Position numbers and translations under genes: made by a program. The notes under the pieces are model-generated. The model did not search any database. It saw only the letters and a list, made by a program, of their open reading frames with translations, and had not been told where the DNA came from. DNA of 64,000 nt from Uloborus plumipes (taxonomy: Eukaryota > Arthropoda > Arachnida > Araneae > Uloboridae): assembly GCA_038373865.1 (NCBI GenBank), contig JAXGGA010003959.1, positions 1 to 64,000 of the forward strand, written 5' to 3'. This document shows positions 35,826-47,066 of this stretch, in pieces. Positions within the stretch are counted from its first letter, which is position 1. Every line of letters starts with the position of its first letter.

Positions 35826-36030
35826 AGCTTGACTACGGAGGAGATGACGGATGAACTTGAAGTGGAAACGGACCTCTTTCATTTTGAAATAGGAAGAATC
35901 AGCGTCATTTTTTACTTACTCGTACATTAAAATTTTTACTTCCTGCGTGATCTCTCTGATGCTACCTATATAAAATAAAGCGGTTCGTTTCCACTTCAAG
36001 GTCACCCGCCATCTCTCCGCGATCCAGCTT
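35826..36030. mobile_element. foldback MITE of ~205 bp inside hAT-C copy 2
   Basis: AGCTTGACTACGGAGGAGAT at 35826 and onward is matched in inverse by the stretch ending ATCTCTCCGCGATCCAGCTT at 36030. The shared core TTGAAGTGGAAACG lies at 35857-35870 with its inverse at about 35985. Arms are ~48 bp. The surrounding ~350 bp (about 35740-36095, starting with a TC dinucleotide run) is missing from hAT-C copy 1, so it is an insertion. Confidence 0.7.
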
Positions 36031-37087
36031 TAGCTAATGGCGAACTGTTACAATAAATAACAGTTATAATCAGGGTTGCATGGTTTTATCTAAAATTATC
36101 CAATTTGGCTTATTTTGATTACACATAGCTAGTTAAAATTCAAAAGCATTAGCCACACAATCGTTTGGTTATTTTCTTAGCCTAACTGTTAATTGATTTT
36201 TTTCACCATAGCAAAGTTATTTCTAATAGCTGTAAAAAATAATTTAATGACGCATTTTTTTTAGTAATTACAATACATGCAAATATACCGTCCTGCATCT
36301 GCAGTTGAAAATGGTCAAATTAAATTCTCAAGTTTCAGTCGCCTATTTTGATTGTTGCTAAACGAAACTGGTTTTCAGACTGAACAATTCCCCATTTAGG
36401 ATACCAGCTTACAATGTCTATTGCAGAAATTTAATGGGGGATTCAAAATACTGCAAAAAAGATTCGCAATTGAATTTGAGTGTCTCCCTCAAATAGCGTT
36501 TTAGGCAGAACATTAAATGTCATCGATTTTTTTTTTTACTTTCTTAATTTTCTTTCACCATGTTCTCATAAGTTAGCTTAGTACCTATGAGAAAGTAAAT
36601 CTACCCTAAAGATATCCAAAACATCTCGATTGGCCGGGGCATTCGTGCAATTCGGCTATTTTCATCGATTTATTTATTTTCCTAAATTTTTGCCCTGGCA
36701 ATCTTATTTGCAATGCTTAGAGTGCCCGCTCAGTTTGTCTGTTTTGTTTGACCTCAGTATTTTTTCTTTGGCTTTTGCTCACTTCATTAATTTACTTTTA
36801 TGGTTTATTTTTATTGAAATCTACTACGATGATGCTCACTTTTTTACCAATATGTCTTTGCACTAAGACTTCTCTGAGCGTTTTAAAGATATTTTTGTCT
36901 CTGAACGTTCCTCAATGGTCATGAACCCTTTTGAAAATATTAAGACAGCAGACGTTCAGTATCAATAAGAATTGGTTCAACTTTCAACCACTGAAACTTG
37001 AAAACTGGTTTCCAGAATGTTAACAATCTTACAGGATTTTGGCTGCAAGGAGACATTAGTAGCCTTTACCCTGGACTATGAGCTATC

Positions 37088-37285
37088 GCCAAAAAATTTT
37101 TAATCGTCTTACTCTCTTCCTACCTCGTCGAATGATGATTCAGTGTTGTCACCGACCTAGTTATAAAACAGAGAAATCGACTCCAAATTGTCCCAAGAGG
37201 AGACTTGCGCCGTCACCTTAAGAAAAATATTAAACCGACCATGAAGAAATTGGCTTTAAACCACCCAGAACAAATAGCTCACTAA
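37088..37285 (+). pseudogene. hAT transposase C-terminus (dimerisation region), broken
   Basis: The plus frame from 37088 reads LLSSYLVE, then two stops (TGA TGA), then FSVVTDLV, KQRNRLQIVPRGDLR and a tail ending before a TAA at 37283. This matches the C-terminal hAT-family dimerisation region of ZBED5/SCAND3-like transposases (SSYLVERGFSxV...KxRNRL...GDLR). The two TGA codons fall at the usual Arg-Gly positions, so the copy is dead. The upstream transposase is too decayed to read. Confidence 0.75.
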
Positions 37286-38067
37286 CATATATTTCTGAAT
37301 GTTCCTTTCCTATTTTGAATGAGAAAAAGAAAGAGAAAAATTTTTTTGCTTGTTAATTTCTATTTTATTTCATTTTATTTTGTTATTATTCTTTTAAAAA
37401 AATATTTTTAATCCTAGATTTGTTTTTTATTTCTGCATTCGTCGTCTTAATTCTAATAATGACTAATGAGGAGAAATATATCTTGTTAAACCATTTTGTA
37501 AAATTCAGGAAGGAAATTATTTTCAACTTTAAACTCTTTTTGCACACCCCCTCACCTTTAATATAAAGGGGGGCGTTGAAAAAAATTTGTCGTAAAGGGG
37601 GTGTTAGCCGTAAAAAGGTTGAGAATCACTGTCCTAGATGCATTTTTCCAACGGCAAAAATGCTCAAAATGATGTGCAGAGTTAATACAAAATAACAAAA
37701 TCTTAACTTTTTATTCAAATTCTAGGTCCCTTTACTTATATTCAGGGACATTTAAAGAATAAAAAAAATATTTGAACGCAAAAAGTTTGACATTAGAACA
37801 AACAATATTCACTGAGATATGAAACGCTTTGTTTTGTGACTTACATTACTTTACACTCACTGTCAATAACACATATTAGGGGAAAATATACCTAATAACG
37901 GCTTCAGTAGAATAACAACCAAGTTTGGTTCTCCTTATCAGGTTCAGTTTTGGTCTAATTATCTGAAGAGGTATATTAATTTATTGGAAAGGGTACAAAG
38001 AAGGGCTACAAGGTTAAGAAACGGATTTCTAATTTATACTATGATTCCAGACTTAGAATGCTTAATA

Positions 38068-38794
38068 CAGGGTGCGCCAGAGAAACATACTTTTTTGAAA
38101 TGTCAATGAAAACAAAACTACTTAAGTTATTGTTTTAATTCTTTTTTTATTTGAGAATACAATATTCCAATTTTTTTTTCATTTAGTCTTGAAAATGACA
38201 TCGGTTAAATGATGACCCCCATTGAGCATACACTGATTAAGATGATTTTTAAAGTTTGTGAGCACTCTTTGCAGCATATCAATTGGTATGTTGGCAATTT
38301 CGTCGGGAATGTTATTCTTGAGGTGAGCTATTGTGCGTGGTCGATCTACATAAACAAGGGATTTCAAATAACCCCATAAAAAAAAATCGCGCGTCGGCAA
38401 ATCTGGAGAGCGTACTGGCCATGGGAGATTGCCTCTGAGAGAGATGAGGTGGTCGGGGAAATGTTGTCGCAACAAATTCATTGAATCTCGTGCTGTGTGT
38501 GCTGTGGCTCCACTTGCTGAAACCACACGTCCCTAATGTTCATTTCTTCGAGGCTGGGAAGAAAGAATTCCTCGATCATAGTCCTGTACCGAGCTGCATT
38601 CACAGTCGTTCGAAAAGTAGCTTTCGACGGCAAAGGCGCGCTGTTCTTTTGACCATAGTATGATGGCGACTGATTAAAGGGAAAACAAAATTTGGAGATT
38701 ACCCGCTCCAGATGCGCCCACTCTCGGCCTTCTATGCAGCCAACTCACCGTGCAGGAATTTTTTCAAAAAAGTAAGTTTCTCTGGCGCACTCTG
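38068..38794. mobile_element. internally deleted mariner element within the LINE
   Basis: The left end CAGGGTGCGCCAGAGAAACA and the right end (reverse complement CAGAGTGCGCCAGAGAAACT) are inverted repeats continuing through TTACTTTTTTGAAA. TA flanks both sides (38066-38067 and 38795-38796). At 727 bp it is about half the length of a complete mariner and retains only the 3' part of its transposase gene. Confidence 0.88.
38179..38690 (-). pseudogene. mariner transposase, C-terminal part, frameshifted
   Basis: On the minus strand the upstream frame reads TVNAARYRTMIEEFFLPSLE and then MNIRDVWFQQ. The downstream frame reads GATAHTARDSMNLLRQHF, LPWPVRSPDL and further C-terminal sequence to a stop at 38179. 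The two frames meet at ~38510. There the codon of the second catalytic Asp (expected after WFQQ) has lost one base, which removes that residue and shifts the frame. The N-terminal DNA-binding region is absent. The family is mariner (IS630/Tc1/mariner superfamily). Confidence 0.85.
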
Positions 38795-39467
38795 TATGTA
38801 TAGTCTTGAGCGAAGGAGAACCAGAAGGGACATGATTTAGTTATTTAAATTTATCAAAATGAATGATGTTGCAGGTTAAGATTTTTGCACGGAACACAGG
38901 ACAAGGGGTGATTGTTTTAAGCTGTTTAAATCTCAGGCTAATCTGGAAATTCGAAAAAAATTACTATTTTAGCAGGGTAGTGGGAATTTGGAACAATTTA
39001 CCGGAAGAGGCGGTAAGGAGTAGATAGCTTTAAGAGGGCTATTGATCTTCATTGGGGTCTTTAATTTGACTAGGATCAGCCCAGTTAGGCCCAGAGCCTG
39101 CTGCTGGTTGTCACATTTGTGTTTATTTGTATTTGTATTTCACTAAAAGGGCAATGGCTGCATACCTCATTGTCTGCAGGAGCCCGTAGAACTTTGAATT
39201 TAAATACCTCTGAGTTTTAATCGCAAATCTTTAAAAAAAATTTTTGTTGGAATCACTTTTAAATGGAGATATTTTCCTAAAAATAAGTTAAAGGACCTGG
39301 AGTCTGCATTAAAAGTTGGATGCTGTATTTTTTGACTAATCTTTTTTTCACTTCACATTTTTTACAACTTAACTCTTCACATCTATGAGCATTTTTGCAA
39401 TTTGAATTATGCTGTTAGGATAAACGAATGTGAAAATAAAGGTCATGCAAGTAAAACGAACCCCCGG

Positions 39468-40229
39468 TATAATGTCACTAAGAAATAAATGCATGATTCT
39501 TTAGCAGAAACAAACAAGAACTGCCAAAAATTTTTTTAAAAGAAACAATAGGTTTGAATTAAAACAAAGTAAAATCCTGTTGCAAGGAATACCAATGCTA
39601 CAAAATATCCTTTTCAACTGAACAAAATTTCTGAAGAAAATGGTATATGGCAAGTGACAAAATATTATTTCTTAAAATTGTCATGTCCACTTTTTCTAGA
39701 ATTCACTATACCTTTAATAGGATTGCACTGTACAGAAAAAAGGTACTTTTTAAAAATTGTTTCGATAGGTATTATTATATTTCTTTCATATGTTATTAAT
39801 GTTTCTGTTGAAAATGATGAAGATAATTTCTCAATGTATTTTTCTAAAATGTTTAAATCAATCGGTGACCAAAAATTTTCAAAATCTTATAATCTGCAAA
39901 TTGAAAGTATGATATTTCTAGAAAGTAGTTTTGCATACACAGTGCAGTACCTTTTCTACTTTTTTGAAGCGACTGTATGAAAAAAATGTATTAAAAAAAT
40001 GTATAGTAGGTATATGTTAATATTAATATAAAGGTATAAAAGATAAATATATAAACAGTTCTTCACGGTAATTTTTCAGTGTCATGTTAACTTTTTTGAA
40101 AATTTGTCCTACATGTTTTTACAGAATTGTTTTTTTAAAGCATTAAATCCCTCTTGTACTATTTAAGTACTGCATAATGTGCAGAATCATTTAGTTCAGA
40201 CACCTTACTAAAAGCATATTTCAAAGCAT
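39468..40229. other. AT-rich stretch, one unrecognised 108-codon frame
   Basis: A plus frame at 39654-39980 has 108 codons with a hydrophobic middle (IGIIIFLSYVI). It matches no family I know and lies in repeat-rich sequence, so it is not called as a gene. Confidence 0.3.
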
Positions 40230-41600
40230 TTAAGAGCTGTTTTTTTTAAGAATCGGGCAATCAAAAAACTTGACATTTTTGATTTTGCTAAAAATTTCAG
40301 AATATGGTCTTCATTTAAAATTATTAAACATATGGGTCATTCCACGTCAAGTGATCCAAAATCTGAGAAAAATTTTACCTTACATTTTTGTATTTCTTTC
40401 AAATTTGGCTCATCAGTTGTACCCCTTGAGGTAATTTAAAGTCTCAATTTTTAGATTTTTATCTCTATTATTTTTTCATTTATGAGACTTTGAACTTTGG
40501 AAAAACCCTCATTTTTCCATGGATAAGGGAAGATAAAAGGGACCATAACTCGGCACTAAATATAGATAGAACGATTTGGTAAATGACATTTTAAAGTACA
40601 TTAGTTGCCGCTTAATCTGATATGCAACATGACTAATTTGATAAAAATTTTCTTTTTCAAAAAATGAAATTTAAATTTCTCAAAAAACATATAATGAATT
40701 TTTTTTCAAAAAATTTTCAAAAATTCTTGTGTATTTTATCTATGTTTGTACCAATTTTTAGATTGGGATTTCAATGGGATCATATTTTTTTGAATTTTTG
40801 AATAAAACTGTATAGGAAAAAAAATGATATTTTTTAGATTCTATTTATTTAAATACTAAGTTGTCTGGCTTGTGATGGTCTAAAAAGTAGTAAATAAACA
40901 TGAATATGTTTAAAGTGAGCTGGCATGAGCTTATAGATTTATCAGGTTCATCCCCGCCTCCCTCCCCTGCTCAACCAGTCTGTTTTTTTCAAAACTGTTC
41001 AAAATGTTTTTTTAAAAAAAACTCATTGATACAAAATGAATAGTAAACTTATTTAAAATTGGTAAATGGGTTCCCTTATAACTAGACGAAGTATCCCCCT
41101 CCCCACCCAAATATACCATTCACACTATACTAATATGACGTCCAACCTCGGGATTGAATTGAGGATTATTTTCACCCTAGGTATATATATTGTTTTTCAG
41201 ACGAAGTGTTTCTTTTCGATCCGAACTTCAAAGTGTACTTCCATTCAATAACTGAAATTTACCTTTATGATTCCTTTCATCTCCTACCCCAGCACCAATC
41301 TTCAATTTTGAAGGGAGGAAATAAATGGGTCCCCCCAAGATCATAGCAAACAGCAAAATAGCACTGTTTCTCCTTGTTCTCATTGTTTTTTCTATTCTTT
41401 TCGCACAAAACTGAAAATAAATCAAAATATCAGATCATATGTCTGTGTCCCCATAACTATCTTGCCACATTATCTAGTGTGAAGCTGTTATTTAATTTTT
41501 TTAATTGTTTGTGTTCTTTTTCATTTTGTTGTAAAGGAAAGTAATGCAGCAAGATATATCTATATACATTAGGGTGATTCAGAAATGTATGGAAAAAAAT

Positions 41601-42080
41601 AAACTTTGTATTTTTGTGCATCTTACCCTCTTATTTTGTGCCACTGTATACACTGATTATTTGTGCAAAATTTTGGCAAATTATATTAATATTTAGAGGT
41701 CGCTCAAACGCCTTGAAATTTCGTGATATTGACAAAAACGTAATTGTAAATGATATCTATAGAAAAAAGTAGCCTTCGTATTTTTGTGCGTCTTACCCTC
41801 TTATTTTGTACCACTATATACACTGATTATTTGTGCAAAATTTTGGCAAAATATATTAATATTTAGAGGTCGCTCAAACGCCTTGAAATTTCGTGATATT
41901 GACAAAAACGTGATCGTAAATGATATCTATAGAAAAAAGTAGCCTTTGTATTTTTATTCGTCTTACCGTCTTATTTAGGCCCTTTATATACACTGAATTA
42001 TTCGCCCAAAATTTTAAAGAACTATATTTACATTTAGGAGTACTTCAAATTTTGTGATAGTGGCACAAATGCGAACGTAA
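41601..42080 (+). repeat. 170-bp tandem repeat, 2.8 copies, in hAT-D
   Basis: Units start at 41601, 41771 and 41941 with GTATTTTTGTGCxTCTTACC or a close variant. The first two are nearly identical and the third is diverged and incomplete. Each unit contains GAGGTCGCTCAAACGCCTTG or a remnant. This is subterminal, so amplification of transposase-binding sequence is possible. Confidence 0.85.
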
Positions 42081-42249
42081 ATAATAATAATAATAAAGTT
42101 ACTTTACTGCTTTTTTATATCTCCGAAAAAAAAAAAGCGCGCAATCACAAAATGAACTATATATCTGAAAAACCAATGAAATGCAGAAAAGTATGAAAAC
42201 TAATCAAATACGGAAAAAATATAAAAAACAAATTTAAATACATTAAATA

Positions 42250-43851
42250 TATAGTAATTCGCTCATTAATTCTTGCAATACTTTTTAAGGTTACTTTTTT
42301 GCAACTTTGAAACCTTTTCTGTGTTCCTGTACCATTTGAAGAAGACACTGTCTTTGTTTTTCGTCATTAGTGATAGTCTTAACAAATGCTTCAATAAGGG
42401 CCATGCCACGCTCCGTATTGTCGTTTACAATCCTAAGTTTCTTTATTAGTATAAAGCCTTGTTGGTAGCTATCTTAAAGATTCGAATGCTTAGGATCAAA
42501 CAGCTGATATATTTTGAGTTTCTTCTTTACTTGAATAAGGACGCTAAAAATATTCCAAATCATTTCTTAGGGTTTGCATAAAAAGGATTGCTGGGAACCC
42601 AGCTCTTTGATATTCTTTCCCATTAACGATAAGAATGTGAAAGAAATCACATTCATATGTTACGAATACTTTTTGTTTGTCCAGCTGCAAGTTTGAACTG
42701 GTTGGGAAATATCCATAACTTGAAGCCATAAAGAATCTTTAACACAGATATAACACGAGGAATCACTCCTGGGACACGAAAATATACACCAAGAGAAGGT
42801 GCTCTGCTCAAGAAAATCGCACTAAGCTCTAGTATCTTCCTTGGACACTTTTTTTACATGGGTCATCAGAAGTTAACTTTGCGCAACTTCCATTACTAGT
42901 TGCACGTTGCTCTGAATATGCTACGAACTCCTCAACCTCATGGTTCCTCACTCCAGGTTTAAAATTAGAATGTTTTATTCTGGACTATGATTGCTAAAAC
43001 CGCTTAAAAAGCAGTATTGTAGATCAGGCAGTGGATGATTCCACGCAATTGCGTGAACATCGCATCTGACATTGCACGCAATCAAACACCCCAATTCTAC
43101 CTATTTCTTGGTTTATCGGTTAAAATACCAAGAGACCAAGAGTAGAATAGATTTCGATTGTAATACCACAGAAAACATAATGTCTAAAATAAAATGGCGG
43201 AAAGCACAATATAAAAGCTGCTTCCCTAGTTTTTTTTCTCAAGTTCAAACATGCTCCAACTTTAGTACCGGCAATGCATGTCGTATTGAAACACATACCA
43301 CATACGAGCTCAGTAAGTTCCCATTTATCTAACTGGTTATCGTATAGCAGCATTTTCCGTAGCAATTCCAATGCCTGACTAACTTACTAGAACCCAGAAG
43401 TAAATCATCAATGCTTGTGGTCCTGATACTAATACTGATATGAAACCCGCCGATCATCCTTCATTTTCCCAATATATTTTGCATAAGTGTTTCGTTCCAG
43501 TGAACTATCAAAGGAAGTCCTAGATTTAAACGACTTTTGTAAGTTAACGGCCAATTCAGAGCGAATAGTTTGCATTTATCGTTTTATGGACATTTTCAAA
43601 TCCTCCTCATTTTGACCCATACTTTATACTGTAGCAGCTACTATCAAAGTGGCTTTCTGTCCCTTATACTGCGCCCTGTCTAGAGTGGATGCTAAGTGTT
43701 TTAGCCAAATAAACTCATACACCTCAAACAACCAAAAAGAAAATAGAAACCACAGCCCGAGCTTGCAGCTGCATTTTCTACCCAAAGTCAGGTAAGAGAT
43801 AATGCAGCTTTGGAGCACGGGGGAGGGGGGGGGGTAATTGTTACAACTCAC
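42250..43851 (-). pseudogene. decayed hAT-D transposase
   Basis: Fragments in minus frames resemble an uncharacterised arthropod transposase-like family. At 43624-43851 the reading includes LASTLDRAQYKGQKATLIVA, like the family's LxxTLDRxxVSDRxAxxI segment. At 43120-43371 it includes VCGMCFNTTCIAGTKVGACL, like GLCFDTTASNTGxxxGAC around a presumed catalytic Asp, which here is Asn. Many stops and shifts separate the pieces, so it is dead. The family assignment is from memory of motifs; the 8-bp duplication of the host element independently points to hAT. Confidence 0.6.
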
Positions 43852-44669
43852 TTTGAGCTATTATTTTATTGACTAATTACTTAGTAGAGTAAATTAACGT
43901 TTTAAGTTATTCCATTTTATATGAAGAATAATATTATTTCGGGTAATGAAGCTATATACGCCAACTCTCGAAATTGCTAATTTTCAACAGAATTCGATCG
44001 CGTTGAGCGACCTCTAAATATTATTCAATTGAGCTAAAATTTTACATACATCACATTCGTGAATAGTGTAAAAAAACTGCGGGGTAAGACCAGAGAAATT
44101 CAAAAAAAATTTTTTTTTTGAATCACCCTAATATACATATATTAAATAAATACTGCATTTTTGATCATAACCTCTATGTTGTTTAACTTCTGTACAGATT
44201 GCTCCTCCCCTTTTCTTGCCTTCCCGCTCCAAACTTTTATTTTTTAATCATCCCGCCTAACCCCATTTCAAAGCCTTAGTCTCTACTGATGTCTGGTAGT
44301 GTTTCAGTTTGTTCTGTTTGTTACTCTTTCCTATTAGCTCATGAGCTTTGTCCAATAAGAGAAAGGAAAGGCAGTGATGGGGACTGACATATAACCAGAT
44401 ACTTTGATTTCTTTGCAGTTTTGTGTGAAAATAATGGGAAAACATTATGAGAATAAGGGGAAACAGTGCTATTTTGCTGTTTGCTATGATCTTGGAGCGA
44501 ACCGTTTCTTTTGTTCCTCCAAAATTGAAGATTGGTGCTGGGGGAGGGAATGAAATGAATCAAAAGTTTAAATTCAGATATTGAATGGAAGTACACTTTG
44601 TGAAGGTCGGATTGAAAAAAGAAACACTTCCTTTGTGAAAAACAATATATACCTAGGGGGAAAATAATC

Positions 44670-45175
44670 CTCAAATCAATCCCCAGGTGAGACGTCATAC
44701 CAGTGTAGCGTTAATGGTATATTTGTGTGGGGGAAGGGTTTATTTTGCCTTGTTATAAGGAAACCCATTTACCAACTTTAAATAAGTTTACTGTTCATTT
44801 TGTATCAAAAAGGTTTTTTTTTAGCATTTGAAACAGTTTGGGGGAAAAATGGTTGGGTAGGGAACGAAGGGAGGGGGAGCTGACCAATTTACAAGTTAAT
44901 GCCAGCTCACTTACCTAGAGTAAAATAATAGTCAATTCAATCCCCAGATTAGATGTCATAATAGTACAGCGATAATGGTATATTTGGGTGGAAGAGGGGA
45001 TACTTCGTCTAGTTATAAGGAAACCCATTTACCAACTTTAAATAAGTTTACTATTCATTTTGTATCAAAGAGTTTTTTTAACATTTTGAACAGTTTTGAA
45101 TTAAAAAAGTGTGGTTGTGCGGGGGATGAAGGGAGGAGGGGGTGAACCTGACAAATCTATAAGCTCATGCCAGCT
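44670..45175. repeat. ~250-bp duplication inside the right foldback arm
   Basis: 44670-44915 and 44937-45175 are similar direct repeats sharing TTATAAGGAAACCCATTTAC and TTTAAATAAGTTTACT. The left arm (41050-41200, inverse) has a single copy, so the duplication arose after the arm. Confidence 0.75.
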
Positions 45176-46761
45176 CACTTTAAACATATTCATGTTTGTT
45201 TACTACTTTTTAGACCATCACAAGCAAGATAACTTAATATTTAAATAAATAGAATCTAAAAAATATCATTTTTTTCCTATACAGTTTTATTCAAAAATTA
45301 AAAAAAATATGATCCCATTGAGATCCCAATCTAAAAATTTGTACAAACATAGATAAAATACACAAGAATTTTTGAAAATTTACAAAAAAAATTCATTATA
45401 TGTTTTTTGAGAAATTTAAATTTGAAATTTAAATTTTATTTTTTGAAAAAGAAAATTTTTATCAAATTAGTCATGTTGCATATCAGATTAAGCAGCAACT
45501 AACGTACTTTAAAATGCCATTTACCAAATCGTTCTATCTATATTTGGTGCCGAGTTATGGTCCCTTTTACGTTCCCTTATCCATGGAAAAACGAATGAAG
45601 AAATAATAGAGATAAAAATCTAAAAATTGAGACTTTTGATTACCTCAAGGGGTACAATTGATGAGCCAAATCTGAAAGAAATACAAAAATGTAAGGTAAA
45701 AAACGTTGGATCACTTGACATGGAATGACCCATATGTTTTTTTATTTTTGCAAAAAAAAATTTTTCTTTCCGTTTTGGGAGGTCAAAGTTGGACTTAGCT
45801 CTTTTTTTCAATAAAAACATGCCAACTTAGATAAGCCAATACTTTTTGCTTTAGGAGTGAATCAGGGAATTAACAATTATTCTGCGTTCTACTATATCCC
45901 CACTAACTGTAAGTACATAGATATTTGTGGACGACTCTTGGCGCAAAGGTCAGAGGTCACTCAAAGTTGTACAAAAAATAGTTTTTTAATGCAACTTTGA
46001 TCGACCAAATCTTCTTGTGGCAACAGTGAACCATTGTAGTGTATGTATCAGTAAATACCCACTAAAGAGTAGTATCCAACAATATAAAGACATGTGTGGT
46101 TGATATTTTGCACATTGAAATATTTGACTCTGAAATTGCAGAAATTGCAAAATTTCTTGACTTTGAGGGTCATTATCTTCTTGCACCATGAGTGACCAGA
46201 TATGAAAATAGCTGGAGTAGAAGCCTTTCTTGTCCCAGAAAAACAATCAGTTAACAAACCTATGGCTACTTCTTCAGTTTTTGCATAATTTCGGCTCTAA
46301 ACTTTGCAAAATGAGTGTTTTTCTACGTTAGAGAAAAAAGGCCAATTACCTGTTCTAAAATATGTATTGCTATTATTTGTAGCACTATTATATCACGATT
46401 TCTTAACCAGCTGAAATGGCATCTAAAATGGTTATACAGTTGAAACGAAATTGAAAGTGAATTCTCGAAAATACTCAGTATACGTCAAAAACTATATATT
46501 TTTATTTTTCCAGGCGACGTTTTGTGTTACATCTCTTTATTCCGTTCGGCTCTAACATGGTAAGCAATTTATGTACTTCTTGTCGTTATATTTGCTGTAA
46601 AACAGGAAAGCAATGTATCTTAAGTCTGATATAAAGTAATATATCCTGTCATATCAAGTTTATAATGCTAAAAGAATATTTTGAAATGGATAACAGACAC
46701 AATCTAAAAAAAAAAAAAAACTTGTTCAACTGTGCCCTCTTGCTCGATGTCCTAAATGTCA

Positions 46762-46986
46762 TCAAATTTCCAGACCTGCACCGAGGGATTTTAATGTACC
46801 AAGATTTTTAAGAAGTGACATTCTGCTAAAGAGGCTTCTGGTTTGTGAAGAAGTCATATATTCAGAAGGTGGAAGTATTTTTTCTTCATTTTGATCTATT
46901 TGTTTTCTCATTTCTTTAAATGTGTTCTCTGCTGATGATTTTATACCAGTTTCTTCTAATTTCATGAAACTATTATAAACATACAT
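46762..46986 (-). CDS. unrecognised 74-codon frame in the TTAA element
   Basis: Reads MYVYNSFMKLEETGIKSSAE and on to a stop, polar and Lys/Glu-rich, with no motif I recognise. The open frame continues upstream of the ATG to the hairpin at 47014-47066, so this is probably the 3' end of a longer protein, perhaps a later exon or remnant of the element's own gene. It lies inside the spacer between the two internal inverted copies. Function unknown. Confidence 0.3.
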   Translation of the reverse strand: MYVYNSFMKLEETGIKSSAENTFKEMRKQIDQNEEKILPPSEYMTSSQTRSLFSRMSLLKNLGTLKSLGAGLEI

Positions 46987-47013
46987 CTTTTGTTTATAAG
47001 AGAAACGTGTCTT

Positions 47014-47066
47014 TTTTCTGTAAGGAAGAGCCCAATCTCTTTGATTGGGCTCTTCCTTACAGAAAA
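47014..47066. repeat. perfect 24-bp hairpin with 5-nt loop
   Basis: TTTTCTGTAAGGAAGAGCCC and four more bases (47014-47037) are inverted exactly at 47043-47066, with loop TCTTT. A 24-bp perfect stem is far beyond chance for a single locus and indicates a local inverted duplication. Confidence 0.9.

Larger units (their letters stand above)
35425..37631 (+). mobile_element. hAT-C copy 2, full length, decayed
   Basis: The ends CAGTGGTTCTCAAC and GTTGAGAATCACTG are inverted repeats (13 of 14). The flanks are a perfect 8-bp duplication, TCCTAGAT (35417-35424 and 37632-37639). The first third is G-rich (GGGCGGTGG words). A foldback MITE sits at 35826-36030 in a segment absent from copy 1. The 3' part encodes the degraded C-terminus of a hAT transposase. 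Confidence 0.9.
37911..39150 (+). pseudogene. CR1-like LINE 3' fragment (reverse transcriptase C-terminus)
   Basis: The plus frame from ~37923 reads VQFWSNYLKRYINLLERVQR, then RRATRL, the conserved stretch following the reverse transcriptase core in CR1/L2-type LINEs. After the mariner insertion at 38068-38794 the frame resumes with SLERRRTRRDMI, then stops and shifts, with RTRGDCFKLFK and WNNLPEEAV still recognisable. It ends in a TTTGTATTTGTATTT microsatellite, as CR1-like 3' ends do. It is 5'-truncated and dead. A minus-strand relative lies at 57862-59262. Confidence 0.85.
35368..39467. mobile_element. mariner-like TIR element containing three later insertions
   Basis: The left end CAGGGTGTTCCGCTTTAACT (after TA 35366-35367) and the right end (reverse complement CCGGGGGTTCGTTTTACTTG, before TA 39468-39469) are inverted repeats. 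They share TTGCATGACCTTTATTTTC further in. Inside lie a hAT (35425-37631), a LINE fragment (37911-39150) and a smaller mariner (38068-38794). Only about 650 bp belongs to the element itself, with no coding capacity left. Confidence 0.75.
41570..44130 (-). mobile_element. hAT element D, innermost of a three-level nest
   Basis: The ends TAGGGTGATTC and GAATCACCCTA are a perfect 11-bp inverted repeat. The flanks are the exact 8-bp duplication ATATACAT (41562-41569 and 44131-44138). GAGGTCGCTCAA near 41696 and its inverse TTGAGCGACCTC near 44003 extend the inverted pattern. It contains a decayed minus-strand transposase and a 170-bp tandem repeat at its left end. Confidence 0.88.
40334..45731. 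mobile_element. foldback element with GGGTCATTCC ends, TSD ATAT
   Basis: GGGTCATTCCACGTCAAGTG at 40334 and its inverse ending 45731 are TIRs. ATAT flanks both sides (40330-40333 and 45732-45735), and the uninterrupted counterpart in the other TIR of the host element (ACACGTGT near 49205) supports the insertion point. The inverted repeat extends over ~1.1-1.3 kb per arm (40334-41569 against 44131-45731), with a local duplication in the right arm. The centre is occupied by a nested hAT. No gene of its own is visible. Confidence 0.82.

Noticed and set aside
39654..39980. 108-codon plus-strand open frame
   Set aside because: It has a hydrophobic stretch but no family match and lies in AT-rich sequence between two transposons; too weak to call a gene.
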